This document shows, in pieces, positions 1 to 11,671 of a stretch of 64,000 bases of DNA. Within the stretch, counting starts at the first letter, position 1. The number at the start of each line of letters is the position of its first letter. Origin of the DNA: Euglena gracilis (Eukaryota > Euglenida > Euglenophyceae > Euglenales). The translations under genes and the position numbers were made by a program. Location of the stretch: positions 61,687,858 through 61,751,857 of the forward strand of contig CP154954.1 of NCBI GenBank assembly GCA_039621445.1. Reading direction: 5' to 3'. The notes beneath the pieces are model-generated. The model was not told the origin of the DNA and made no database searches. It saw only the letters and a program-made list of their open reading frames with translations.

Positions 1-1
1 G

Positions 2-1384
2 CCAAAGAACGCCCTCTCCGAAGTGGGCGGCCTCATGGTCAAAGTGCTCCAAGTGGTGATGGCTACCCTGCGGCGAAAGGACCGGGAAGCAGTGGGCAAA
101 GGCAACAAGTCCCGCTACTGGATCATCGAGGACATCGATGAGTTCGTGCAGGAGTTCCGGGTGCTGGCGCAAAGCCGAGCGCTGAGCGCCGTGCCGTGGG
201 CAACGTATGACTTCACCACCATGTACGAGGCGCTGGAGCACGAGCACCTGGTGCACGGGGTGATGGCAGCGGTGAAGGAGGCCTGGGAGGAGGAAACCAC
301 CGGCAAAGCACGGGACACGGGCCAACACCCACGAGACGTGGACCTACGCCTGGGGGCAGGGGGCTGGCACGAGGCGGCCAAGGTGAAGGACGCCCCCGGA
401 ATGCCGTGGTTCACGCTGCAGAGGGTGGAGGACACCCTGCGCAAGATGCTGGCGGTGAACGGCGGGGTGGTGCGGAAGCAGCAAAAGGGAGTACCCATGG
501 GGCTGGAGTGCTCCCCGCAGCTGGCCAACCTGTACGCCTACGCCGTGGAGAGCAGGTGGGTGGACCGAACGGCACCGACCAACGTCCTGATGCGGCGGTA
601 CATCGACGACATCATCGTCATGGGACCAGATGCCCTCACCCCCGGGAAAGGGCTGCCCACCGAGGAGGACTACGGGATGCAGTACAAGTCCACCGCCGAG
701 GAGCCCCACAGCCTCATCTACCTGGGGGTGCGGCTGTTCGTGGACGACCGCGGACAAGCCCACTCGGTCCTGCACGACCGTGCAGTGGACTACCCCATCC
801 GGGTGGACCGATACCCCGAGGGCACAACAGTGGCCAACCCAGCCCAGCTGGCAGGCGTCATCATGGGCCGGTTGGTGGCAGCCCAACGGACATGCAGCCG
901 CATGGATCTGTTCCAAGACGCGGTGGCCGGCATCTTCACCCACGCGCATCGCAGGGGATACCCACGGAGAATGGTGCACTCCACGTGGACCCGGTTCCTG
1001 TGGCGGTACTGGGACGCGGCATCCGTCACCACGCGGGAACTGCGGGCGTGGTTCCACGACGCGTGGCGAAAGGTGACGGAAGCGGAGGAGGGCGTGGCGC
1101 GCAGGCCGGCCCCCAAGTGGCCAACGTGGGAAGCCCGCGTACCACTGCCGCGGGACAGTGGCAGGGGAACACCACAGCACCCACCACCGCGGGACGCAGC
1201 AGGGCACCAGGCAGCATGTGAGGGGACCCCCCAGCCCCAAGCAGCACAACGGGAGCCCATCGACGACCTCATCGATCTCACCACGCCACCGGGGTCCCCG
1301 CCACACGCAATCCAGGCGACGGGGAGCCGCAGGGCGGCTCCTCGCAACCAGCCAGCAGCTACCGCCCGATGGCACCGCCGCTGA
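2..1384 (+). CDS. Reverse transcriptase of a retroelement, 5' partial
   Basis: The frame is open from the window edge to the stop, so the true start lies outside. Numbering from the first Met at position 23, the polymerase motifs appear in order: motif A TYDFTTMY at residues 61-68 (catalytic Asp63), motif B KGVPMGLECSPQLANLY at 155-171, motif C YIDDI at 193-197 (Asp195 and Asp196), and YLGV at 233-236. The FDFSTLY-like motif A and GVPMG motif B resemble Penelope-like and related non-LTR reverse transcriptases; the exact family is my inference. After the palm a conserved-looking helical region runs to about residue 330, followed by a Pro/Arg-rich low-complexity tail of about 120 residues. I see no endonuclease, RNase H or LTR. 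The three catalytic aspartates are present and the frame is unbroken, so this may be a recent copy. High GC at third codon positions matches the host exons. Confidence 0.85.
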   Translation, partial: PKNALSEVGGLMVKVLQVVMATLRRKDREAVGKGNKSRYWIIEDIDEFVQEFRVLAQSRALSAVPWATYDFTTMYEALEHEHLVHGVMAAVKEAWEEETTGKARDTGQHPRDVDLRLGAGGWHEAAKVKDAPGMPWFTLQRVEDTLRKMLAVNGGVVRKQQKGVPMGLECSPQLANLYAYAVESRWVDRTAPTNVLMRRYIDDIIVMGPDALTPGKGLPTEEDYGMQYKSTAEEPHSLIYLGVRLFVDDRGQAHSVLHDRAVDYPIRVDRYPEGTTVANPAQLAGVIMGRLVAAQRTCSRMDLFQDAVAGIFTHAHRRGYPRRMVHSTWTRFLWRYWDAASVTTRELRAWFHDAWRKVTEAEEGVARRPAPKWPTWEARVPLPRDSGRGTPQHPPPRDAAGHQAACEGTPQPQAAQREPIDDLIDLTTPPGSPPHAIQATGSRRAAPRNQPAATARWHRR

Positions 1385-1679
1385 TACCGTACCCCCTCCC
1401 ACCGAGCGGCAGGGGAGGGGTGGGGCCAACCAGGACCGGACGACCAGGACAGAGGGGGGCAGGGCAGAAAGGCAACATACCGCCGAGAAGGCCGTGGTCT
1501 TCACCGGTGTACCCCACGCGGGGGGCTGCCAGCTCGTCGTCGACTTGGGCCGAAAAGGCTGTGCGATGGGGCTGTCCGCCTTCCGAGTCGCTGCCACTGC
1601 ACGCCCCTCTCGCACAGGAGCGTGCAGTGGGGGGCGCACTCTCCCCACGAGCACAGCCACCTCACGTCCCTGTCGCCGA

Positions 1680-1692
1680 NNNNNNNNNNNNN
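1680..1692. other. Assembly gap (13 N)
   Basis: Thirteen undetermined bases lie between the tail of the reverse-transcriptase element and the following dispersed repeat, so the 3' boundary of the retroelement cannot be read here. Confidence 0.99.
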
Positions 1693-1699
1693 AGACAGC

Positions 1700-2109
1700 C
1701 TCGGAGCGTGCCCAAAACCTCGTGGAAAGAAGGCCCCCTTTTTCGTTTTTTAAACTGGCGAAAACCAAGAGACTGCCAAGCCTTCTTTCTGCCTTTTCCT
1801 GCAAGGATTTTCGGACGAGGGGATGCTGAAGAAAATCCATGGTGCTTTTCACATGTTTTCCCCCATTCACAGGCTGCAAGACATCGTCTCTGTCGATCGC
1901 CGAAAACGAGCCAACAGCCAAAAAAAGGGTGGTTTGGGCATCTCCCAGGGGTCACTTAAAAACCAGCCGGCATCGCACCTGTCGAAACACAAAAAAGGGG
2001 TGAATCTCGTCCTTGGGAGCGCAGAATGGAGCACAAAAATTATTTTCGGAGTTGGCGCAATTGCACAAAGAACATCTAAAAAGCTTTAGTGCGAAGCAGA
2101 CCGTCTGAG
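1700..2109. repeat. Dispersed repeat related to 17.99-18.34 kb, with a transposon right end
   Basis: The stretch shares long blocks with 17990-18340, such as the CAGGCTGCAAGACATCGTCT region and the GGTTTGGGCATCTCCCAGGG block. It ends in AGTGCGAAGCAGACCGTCTGAG at about 2088-2109, a diverged version of the right terminus of the CTTAGGCGGCC...CGCACTT transposons described below. I see no coding capacity. Confidence 0.6.
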
Positions 2110-2670
2110 TTATTTCAAAAAGGAATAATGGCTGGTTTCTATTGGTTGATGTTCACTTCCACAAACTTGAAATACAGGTGCGCGGTACCTGTTGCGCTTT
2201 GTGTGTGCGGTGAAAGCAAACCCAGCAACATCCTTCACAACCACCCTGAATTGAAGACGAGGCAATATACCAGGGATGTGTCTTTGACACAGGATTTACG
2301 CCAACGATACAATGTTCATTGCGGTGTTAGGATTGGAGAATTTTTCAATTTGAAAACAATCAGAGATCGCCTTGCGGTGACAGCCTCCAAGGGGAGGGGG
2401 TTGTAACCACGAGGACTTCACAGATTTCAAAATGCCAGATTCTGAAAAAATACCATTCCTTATCTTGTGGCGATTTTAGTGATTTTTGGTGATATTGGGA
2501 AAGCTCCATTTTTTTTGGGTTGATTTGCGATTTTTTTTTGTGGCATGGCAACAATCCCTGCACATGCACGCGCACAGACAAACACACACACACACACACA
2601 CATGTGGGAATGATGCATAAAGACACACTTGTGCGACAATCAATGACACACCGGCTGGGCGGCGGCTCAC
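2110..2670. other. Non-coding stretch
   Basis: AT-rich sequence with a short (CA)n tract at 2582-2602. I see no convincing exon. It may be the intron downstream of the exon at 2671-2800. Confidence 0.4.
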
Positions 2671-2800
2671 CTCTTGACCACCGTAAGAGTCCCGCACCAG
2701 CACCTCCAGGTTCTCCGGCCGCACCTTCAGCTGGAAGCCGTCCTGCAGCACCACGAGGCAGCGGTCGCCATCGTACTGCGCCAACCACAGGGGTGGCCCC
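2671..2800 (-). CDS. Exon of an unidentified gene with a VRPENLE motif
   Basis: Read on the minus strand, GGTCAG precedes a 130-nt open exon that ends in CAAGAG followed by the strong donor GTGAGC. The 43 whole codons encode a beta-rich segment with LAQYDGDRCLVVLQDGFQL followed by KVRPENLEVL. The form 'V-x-L-x-DG-x-x-x-VRPENL' is seen in small KOW/SH3-like barrels common in algal multidomain proteins; assignment to that fold is inference. It lies 3.2 kb beyond the YTH stop codon and so should belong to another minus-strand gene. Its 5' exons would lie in 2.8-6.0 kb; the reading MVGIGDRVQ near 3.48-3.50 kb is the only candidate I noticed. The entry phase needs two bases from the previous exon; the exit phase is 0. 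Confidence 0.6.
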
Positions 2801-5703
2801 CTGACCGACGAGCCATCCAACCATCCAGCCATCCAACCAGGCGCCGCCGTGCAGGATGGATTCGACCAACTGACCCCCGAGGGGAGGGGAGGGGCCTAGG
2901 AATGGCCACACTTGAAATCTTGGTCTGGTCCGGTGGTTTGCCACCACGGCTCAGTGTTACATGCGCTCCGACCCATCCGGAACCATGCGAACAACAGAGC
3001 CGGCCGGGACATACATCTCTTTAAGGACCCCCGGGGGGGGGTGCTGGGCTAGGGCTAGAAATTTGGGCTGGCTAGCCCCCCCCCCAGGGGGGGGGGGCAC
3101 GCAGCCTGGTTTCCACGCCCCCACCGAGGAAAACGCCGCGCCTCGGCGTGGCTCAGGTCTGCCCTGGGCACCATGCCGATGGCGCCGTTGTGGTGCGCGG
3201 AGGCCCGCAGGCCGACCACCCGGACCCGATCAGGATTTTGTTTTAGAACCCCGGGGCCCGCCACCCGTGGCACGCACCCCAAAGGTCGGGCCGTCTGAAA
3301 GCAGTTTCCGAAAATTATCAAAAAAAAAGCGTGGTACACAAAATCGCGCCAAATGACCATTTGAATACATTTCCAAAAGAAGCTCAAATCCATACCCAGG
3401 CCCCCAGCGCCATCCCCCCCCACCCATCCACAGGCCTCCCCCAACGGGGGGTCCGCTAAGTCAAAAAGAAGCCTGGACCCGGTCTCCGATGCCGACCATG
3501 GGAGGGTGGTGCCGCGGCGGCCTCCGGGCCCTGAGAGTGGCGCCCGGTAGCTGCGCGGAGGCGGGGGAGCCTCTCCCTCTCGCCTGGTTTCTCGTCTGGT
3601 TGGTTGGTGTGGCTCCGTCCTCCTTCCGGACGAAGCTGGTGCACAGTGGGCTGGTTTGGCGCATCCCAAGGCAGGTTTCGGCGACATCAAATCCGCAACA
3701 GTGCGTTTCGCAGTCCGAGCCCATCCGCTGCGCATGGGTACTGTGTTCCAAATCGCTCCATCCTGGCGAAATGGGCGATCCCCCCTGGTTCCTGGTGTAA
3801 TTGCAGCAGTGGACCTCACAAAGCCCGGTAGAATAGGTCCCTCTCCTTTCTGTGGGCTTGAAGAATGGGGGTGCAGACATCCAACCCTGCATTAGAAGCG
3901 AAATCGCCACAAAGCATGTTGGGTGTTTAATAATTCTGATTCATAGAGCAATGAGTCAAAAGATACAACAATGTGTCCCCTATAAAGCCCCCCCCCCCAG
4001 GGGTTTAGTTGGTTTTGCCACCCAAATATAAGGTCTCCCTGATGTGGTGCCAGAAATGGTGCATTTCGGTAAAAGGTCGAAAATTTTTGGGTGGATACAA
4101 CATCTTTTTTTCACGAGAAATGCTCCGATTTGGATAATAATTGCACATTTCTGAGGAATATAGGGGGTACACAACAAAAATTTGGCATAAAATTGGTATT
4201 TGGCCACAATTGAAGGTCGCCGAAGGTCATATAGGCCACCCCAAAACGTTTGATTTTCCTCCAAATATAAAGCCCCCCCCCCCAATATAAAGCACACCCT
4301 GATGGTCTTGAAATCCCACCCAAATATAAAGCCACTGAAGTGTTGCACGCATTGGCTCCAGTGCTTGCAGCATGAATTATTCCATCTTCTTTTTCAATTT
4401 AGAAAAATGTTTATATAATACATAGAATGTTTACAGCCGCATAATACCAACTTTGTCTCAGAGTTTTTCAGTTTCTTTCCTCTCAACAGATATTCGTGTT
4501 AATTTTCAGAGGGCCACTGTTGGGTACATCCGGCCACCTCCCCCGGACGTCACCGCCTCCCCCTCTCCCTCAGTGCCAGTGAGGGGGTTATATTTGAGGG
4601 GTTTATGTGTGTTTTAAATGAAGCAAGAACGAGAGGAAGGAAGATGTTTGAAAACACATGCATTAATCAAGAAATCAAAATACAAAAAAAAACGCACTGT
4701 CACAGGAAGAGGTAAAACCACCCCATTTAAATGCACGGGGTGTGTGCCCCCCCCCCTGCCGGAAGGGGATGGGGACCACACATCGGCTCAAGCGATGCCC
4801 TGCCTGTGGGGGAGGGACGGGACACAGGAGTGGGAAGGGACGCGCCAACGTCCGGTCAACGGGAGCAGCAGCCCGACAGGCCAGTGCTGGAGTGGAGCAG
4901 CCAGGAGGCTTGGGGGCGAGCCACTGGGTCGCCACGCGCAGGGAGGGGGGGGAGGGCGGGGAGGGGGCCAGTGCCTTCGGGTCAGCAGGGTGGCGGGGCG
5001 AGAACGAGGGACCGGCTGGCACCCGATTGCTTCGCGGGGGACCTCTCAAACAAGTGACACACGGCCGATTTGCCAGGGGGATGGGCCCATGGGACGTCCC
5101 GCTCGGCCAAACGGCTCAGCGGACTGGCAGAGGTGTGCAGGAGGACCCCAGATGGCGTCGAGACATTTCTACAATCCTGTGGCGCTCAAAAAAAGCCTTT
5201 AAAAATAGCAACATAGATCCAAAAAAAATAAATACCCTCCAAAGAAAAGCTTGGGGCCTGGACCAGCCCAGAAACCAGAAACGTATTGAAAAGCCATTTG
5301 CCACCAGGGTACTTTGTGAGCCCCCCCCAAAAACATTTGGCAGGTGTTGAAAAATTCCAGGCGAAGCGCTGGACTTTTTTCTGGCTTTTTGAAAAAGCCT
5401 CCAAAATTGCGTTTTCGCACACGTTTGAAAAAATTAGGAAACAATAGATGGAAAAAAAAAACGTCCCTTCTCCAACATGGGCTTACATAGCATACTGACC
5501 ACATGGCACGGAGAATGAACTACCCTGAGCAATCGCATGTACTGCTGTATGGGGGGCTGAGGGAGGGGGTGGTGCAGAGGGGGAGGGGGAATGTTTGGGG
5601 CGGGGCCTCGATGTCCACAGCACAGCCCGAGAACGCAGAATACCCCCCCCCCCCCGGCAGCTGGGGACTTGTAGACAGGGAGGGAACCCCCGCTTGACTC
5701 CCA
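2801..5703. other. Repeat-rich stretch without a secure gene
   Basis: It holds poly-C and poly-G hairpins (3030-3110), a segment at about 3980-4340 in which AAATATAAAGCC and runs of C recur, and GC-rich sequence at 4740-5150 whose frames show no motif or good splice pair. Part of it may be intron of the gene that owns the exon at 2671-2800. Confidence 0.4.
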
Positions 5704-5705
5704 TA

Positions 5706-5927
5706 ACCCCCCCCTGACTAGAAGCCCCCCCAGGCTTCTGTTCGGACCGTTGGTCGAAAACCGAGGGGGGCTTCTATTTGGGGCATGTTTTACCCCTTCA
5801 TTTGTACACTGTGTGTAAAGGGGGCTTCTATTTGGACCAATGGTCAAAATCCGAGGGGGGGATTCTATTCGGGGTGGGGGGTGACACTATTCGGGGGGGG
5901 GGGGGGGCTTCAACATTCAGGGGGGTT
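5706..5927. mobile_element. TA-flanked MITE (ACCCCCC ends), AGAAGC type
   Basis: The element starts TA-ACCCCCCCC followed by TGACTAGAAGC and ends GGGGGGTT-TA, so a TA dinucleotide lies on each side. The word GCTTCTATT plus a run of G recurs inside. It sits just beyond the stop of the YTH gene, in its 3' UTR or flank. Confidence 0.6.
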
Positions 5928-6038
5928 TATACCCCGAACATCAAACCCCCCTTCCCCCTGGCGTTTGTATGCGGCCGGCCCCGAAACCCCCCATCCCCCC
6001 CCCCCTTTGGTGGTGTCACACAGCGGGGCCTCGGCCGC

Positions 6039-6348
6039 TCAGCCAAAGAAGCGACCCAGGAATCCCCGCTGCGGCGGGGGCGCTTCCGCCTTGCTCGGCG
6101 CCGACGGGGCCTCCGCGTCCGCCGGGGCCTCCGTGACCGCCGGGGCCTCGGCCGCTGCCGCCGACGCCGCAGCCTCTGTGGGGACCTCCGCCGGGGCAGG
6201 CTCGGGGGTCTCTGCGGCCTCCGTGACGTCCGCAGCTGCGGCGACGTCGGCCACCTCTGTGGCCGCCGGGGGCTCGGCGACGGGCTCGGCCACCTCCGGG
6301 CTGGCGGCGGGGGTGGGCTCGGGGGCTGCGGAATCGGCCGGGGGGTAG
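6039..6348 (-). CDS. YTH gene, terminal exon (Ala/Pro/Glu-rich tail and stop)
   Basis: The acceptor is CACACCTACCCCCAG and the frame stays open for 102 codons to TGA at 6039-6041. The product is almost all Ala, Pro, Glu, Thr and Val, with repeats of the form APAEVPTEAAA and AEPVAEPPAA, and it ends PPPQRGFLGRFFG. The acidic composition continues that of the preceding exon (EFEPEEEPEEEP). Entry phase 2 matches a donor at 6710. Assignment to the YTH gene rests on strand, order and composition, not on homology. Confidence 0.6.
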
Positions 6349-9300
6349 CTGGGGGTAGGTGTGGCCACGGCAGCGTTTGGCAGCCCCGGCCGTGTTCGCG
6401 AGAAGCGGTCGCCTGCGCACGGAAGACCGAGGCGGATCTGAAGACCGCACAAAAACTGTTTGGGAGCCCCGTTTTTCTATCTCCTCGGCAATCCTCATGG
6501 ACTTCACGGTGAAAGAGGTGGACCGTTCTCATCCCCAATGCGGCACATCATGCTTGCACATAATCGTTTTTGCTTAAACCGAACTTTGGTGGGGTGTGGC
6601 CTGGTGTGGCGTGGTGCGACCCAACCGCTCCCCCTTAATTGCAGTCTGTTTATGGCCGGCGCTAACTTCACTTCTGGCCCGGTGTGTGTGGAGAGTGGCT
6701 GCTCCCCCACTGCTCCCCCCTGCCCTTGGGCAGGGAAACAGAAACGGCAGCCCTGAGTACGCTCTTTGTGGCGGGCTCCTCCTCGGGCTCCTCCTCGGGC
6801 TCGAACTCCTTGGCAGGCGCTGCTGGGGCCGAGGGAACGGGGGCCGGCGATAGGGGGCCTCGTGACCTCTGGGAGAAACTTGGTGGCACTCACCTTCTGC
6901 TTAAGGGTTCGTAATTCTCCCCTCGGGGGGGGGGGCAGGACTGAAGGAAATACAAGTTGGCAAATGGAAATTTTAACCCCCCCACTTATAAAACCCCCCG
7001 GGGTTTATAAGATCCGGTTTGGTTGTTCGGCCGAAGGGGGGGTTTATAAGTGGGGGGTTTCATAGGATCCGGAATTGTTGGTGAAAATCCGACCCCTCAA
7101 AATGACCCCGAAACCCCCCAAATTGGCAATTTTCGGTAAATTGGCATTTTTGATGAGGGTCGATCTCAAAAAAAATGTCAAAAAATCAGTTTTTGGGTGG
7201 CTTGGGGCTGGAAAAATCGTCCCCGGCAGGTTTCATTTTTCTTCCCCGGGGGGGGGGGGGGGGGGTATGGAATCCGGTTTGGTTGGGGGGGGGGGGGGGT
7301 TTATAAGTGGGGGGGGTTTAAAGATGGGGGGGGGGGGGGTTAGTGGTCCCCCCCTACAGGAAGCGCCAATTTTTTTTAGCCCCAGAACCTGCCAAAAATG
7401 CCTATTTTCAGCATTTTTTTGGGATTTTGCGGGACAAAACCAGCCAAAAACACTTAAAAACCCCATTTCCACCACCGTGTGCAGCGCCAGAGGTGGGGAT
7501 TTTTCCAGCCAGGAGGGACCCCGGAGGGCTTGTAAAATGGCCAGTGGACCCCCACGTCCTTAAGCAAAAAAAAAAAACCTGGCTCACCCTCCCCCTCCCC
7601 CCTCCCTTCTCCTTCAGCCTTCAACGATGGGCAACCCCCTTCAAATGTTGGAGCCAGGGAGGGGGCTGGAAAAATATAAATATATAATATTTCCAAATTT
7701 GCTGGGCTTCACAGGTTGTAAGCAAATCCCTTGGAGTGCCTTGGCACTACATTTCTGGGTGTGCTTTATCTTTATATATATTTGTATAATTTATTTTTCC
7801 TGTTGAACTGAAGGAAAAAGACAGAATTTTGACTGCATATGAGCATTGATGACACACTTCCAACTGTTGACTAACCCCCCACCGTAATTGACAAACCTGA
7901 TATTCTCAGAGCTCGAAGGTTTCGCATGTGCTACACAAGAAGCTATGAAATAAATGCAATTATGTACGTCGTTTGAAAATCTGGGGGGGGCTTCCATTTG
8001 CACAGGTACTTGGTACAGGCACGAGCTTTTGTCAGTTTCTCCTCTTGAAAAGGGGAGGGGTTTTTTTGGCACTTTGGCGAAATTCTTAAGGGTGGGGTCC
8101 TTAGAGGGGGAGGGGGACTGATGGGAACAGGGTTTCCATCTGGGCAGGGGCCTTACCCCAGGCCACCCACAACAGAAGAAGCGCCCTGAGCGGTTCTGGC
8201 TCGTCGTCCTCGGGGGCCAGGCCCCACGGGGTGCGGCCCGGCACGGGGCCCTCCTCGTCCTTCTTCGGGACGGGGGCCGGCCGCCCGGCGTTGGCGGTGG
8301 GCTTCGTTGGGGGCCCGGGGGGCTTGCCTTTCCCCGGCGTAGCCGCCGACACGGCCGGAGGTGCTGCCCGACGCGAGGTGGGGCTGCACATGTGTGGTTG
8401 GGCTCTGCACATGTGTTGTTGGGCTTTGCTGTCCCTCTGGTGTGGGAATGGGAGGGTTATTTGCTGCAATTCGCCCTGAGTTGTGTTTGACGTCCCATCC
8501 TTGTTGGGCGTCAGGGTCTTCAAAGGTCGCAGGACACGAAAGGGATGAATTGCAAAAGGGCCCTCCGACCCAAGAGACTTTTGGTCCTAAAATAACAATC
8601 CATCATGATTCTCCGGCGCTGATTTGACCTGTTTTTGTTGTGATTATGGGCCAGCGGCGATTGCAGCTTACGTTTCCACTTCATGATTCTTATTCTATTT
8701 TCCTTTAAGAGAACAAAGAGAGTGTTGTAAAAAAACGTGTAAAAAACATCCCTTCATAAGGAAAAAATCAAATTTTCTCAGAAGCCAACCATTGTGCATA
8801 GTAATGCACAAGGGTTTGCACACACATAATGCACGTCCATAATGTACATTTTTTTGCATACAAATATCTGCATTCATTCATACACGCCTGTTCATGTAAA
8901 TGCAAACCAATGTGCTTTTCAACCTAACTAGCTGTCTATCTACCTGCCGGCACTCCAATGGTTCCAATGCACCCAAATCGGGGCAGAATTCAGGGATTGG
9001 GGGATTTGAACCGACAAGAAAAAATGAAACATAATTTTTTGCTGGACATTAAGACTTGTTCCATCCCCAAAATTCCAACATCAACACGCCAAACCCGATT
9101 GCAGTGCGAAAAGGCAGTTGTTGGCCACACGCCCATCCTTTTCTCATACCCCCCCCCCACCCCCACCCTGACACCCCCACTGTCCCTCCGCCACGGCCGG
9201 CCGTGGCCAGCACGCCCTTCCCCGGCGCCGCCCGCCCGCCGGCCCCCGCGTGCTCCGCCTTGGCCCCCGGGGCGCCCTTCCCCGGCCCCGCCCGGCCCGG

Positions 9301-11640
9301 GGCGGGGGCCGGCGGCGCGGCGCCGTAGCCCTTCCCCGCCGGGGCGCCGAAGGGGGCAGGCCTCGGCTGGGGGCCAGGGGTTTTTTTTTTAGACCAGGGG
9401 GGTCCCCCCCCCCCCCCCCCCCCCCTGGGGGGGCCCGAAAAAATGGCCGAAAAATCACGAAAAATGCTAAAAATAGCACCTTTTCAAAAAATTTCGGCGC
9501 CGAAAAGTATATCCGACCCCCCTCCGGGGGGACCCCCAGGGGGGCGGGTGGCTCGGCCGGAGGCCCGAAAAGAGGGATCGGAGGTTGCAACCCGGGGCCG
9601 ATCTGAAAAAAATGGTAAACCGTAAAGTGTCTGGGGCACCATGGGCACCCCATGGTGCTGCCAACACAATTCCAACTTCGGCGGCGGATCTTGCACTTGG
9701 TACGAGATGTGCCTTTGCGCATCTGCAAAGGAACGAGTTTTTGAAAAATCCCAACAAATGGTATCCAGACCCGGGGTCAACCCAGAGAGTCGGACAACTC
9801 TGCAAAAACCTCCAACTTTGGCCTTTCCCCACATTTAAGCAGGGGGGGTGGGAAATACAACTTGGCCCTTAAAATTATGCAAGTCAAAAAAAATGCAAAA
9901 AAATGCAACTTGCATGAAAACCTTGAGAAAAAGCTGGAATATGACAGAGCTTTGCTGCCTAAAATCAAAAAAATTTCCGGGGCAAAATATTTTATGCAAA
10001 AAAAAACGCAAAAAATGCAAAAAAAAATCCAAACATACGGCAACCAACTACAAAATTTTTTTCCAGGGCAAAATATTTTATGCAAAAAAATGCAAAAAAA
10101 TGCAAAAAAATGCAAAAAAATGCAAATTTCGGGAAAACCTGATTATGCAAAAAAAAATGCAAATTATGCAAGTTGCATCCCCCCCCCCTGCATCTAAGCC
10201 ACGCAAGATTGTAGAAATGCACACACAGAGGGCCAGAGTGCCACCGGCAGTCCAACAGCCTCGACCCTAAACCCCCTGAAATCGAAAACAACACAAGGTG
10301 CTTTGACAAAACAGGAACCAACCGTGTCAAATGCTTTCCCGAGGCTTCTCCAAAAGCAAATTATGAGGGATTCTGCGGTCGGCAATCTTCCCCCCGCCCC
10401 CGGGCTTCTCGTCTGCAGCCAGGCCAGGCCTGGGCGGGGTACGCCGTGGCACCCGCCGCGGGGCCGCCGCGCCCGGGGCCCTTCAGGGGGCCAGCAGGGC
10501 CAGGGCCGGCCAGGGGGCGGGTCGGGGGCAGCCACGGCTCCCGCGGCGGTGGCGCAGGCGGCCCGCCCCTGCCCCGGGGGTAGGCCGGTGCGGGGCTGCC
10601 GGCGTAGCCCCCGCGGCCGTAACCTGCGACGGGGCGGGGGGGGGGGGGCGGAGATGATGGAGTGCGCTGTGAGAACGGGGCAGCACCGCGGAAACATTAT
10701 TATTTATTGATTGATTTGTTTATTACATTATCACAGTTGTTTATTTGTTTTATATTTTGGTATCGCGCGCTGCTGCGCAGTGTGTGCCGGCGTGCCCATG
10801 TGGACGTGGGCGTACGCACGTGGGTACGCAGGGGTGCGAGTGCGTGCGTTTTGGCATGGCACTAAAAAAGGTGCCATACCAATATTAATTTATATTTTTA
10901 TTTACAGGTGGGTGCCCAAGACAATCAGGGGAATTGATTTTTTTTTCACAACTGTGGTTGCACGGCTGAAGGCATAAAACGTTTCCCAGCCTCTCCAATA
11001 AAAAACAAACTGTATGATGATGGTTTCAGACAATTTTCGACCTGGAATTCACACATATTTCAGCAATAAGTCTGAACAGCAACAAACCAAAAGACACACC
11101 AGTGTATGGCGGTGGGGGCGGGTTGATGCCGTAACCTCCTGATTTTCCGCCGTGGTCTGGGAAATCTGTGAGCACAGAGATGAGAGGACATCGCCATGTA
11201 GGATGCACAGCAGATGCAATACAGCCCATTTTCAAATTGCACGTTTCTGACTGCGCTTTTACCCAAACCAAATGAAATCATGCAATGTCGATAAAACTAG
11301 AATGCTTTCCTTTATTTAATTGATTTAAGGTTCCTGATTTTTCCTGTTTCCAGTCTTTATTTGCTTCCCGTGACTTTCCCGCTTTGACTGTGGACCAGGA
11401 CCCATACCTCCGGCCTGGACCCAATAACCCTCCGCATTATGAACCTTGAGGAAACGTGACCGGGAGTGCGGGCATTAAATCGGGGAGCAATGAAGCAGGG
11501 ATTTGAGGGAACAGAGCGACAGGAGGGGGCTGCACACGGCTGGGGACATAGCACCCCGCAGCGTCCGACTGGCGGAAGATGGACAGCATGGTGGGGGCAG
11601 GCCCCCTCAGTTGAGGTGTTGTGCAAATGTGTGTGTGTGG

Positions 11641-11671
<31 letters not shown>

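Noticed and set aside
344-1921. Minus-strand frame of 525 codons
   Set aside because: It is antisense to the reverse transcriptase, crosses the N gap and shows no motif; GC-rich DNA has few stops.
5778-6512. Plus-strand frames opposite the last YTH exon
   Set aside because: Ser/Ala/Gly or Arg/Gly runs that mirror the Ala/Pro/Glu exon; the minus strand has the splice site, a consistent composition and a natural stop.
6869-6916. A 23-nt micro-exon (6894-6916) followed by a 25-nt intron
   Set aside because: The donor GTGAGT is attractive, but a 25-nt intron is implausible beside kilobase introns. The micro-exon may exist with another acceptor; not supported enough to list.
8985-9020. tRNA-like GGGGATTTGAACCG word
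   Set aside because: No cloverleaf can be drawn around it; isolated resemblance only.
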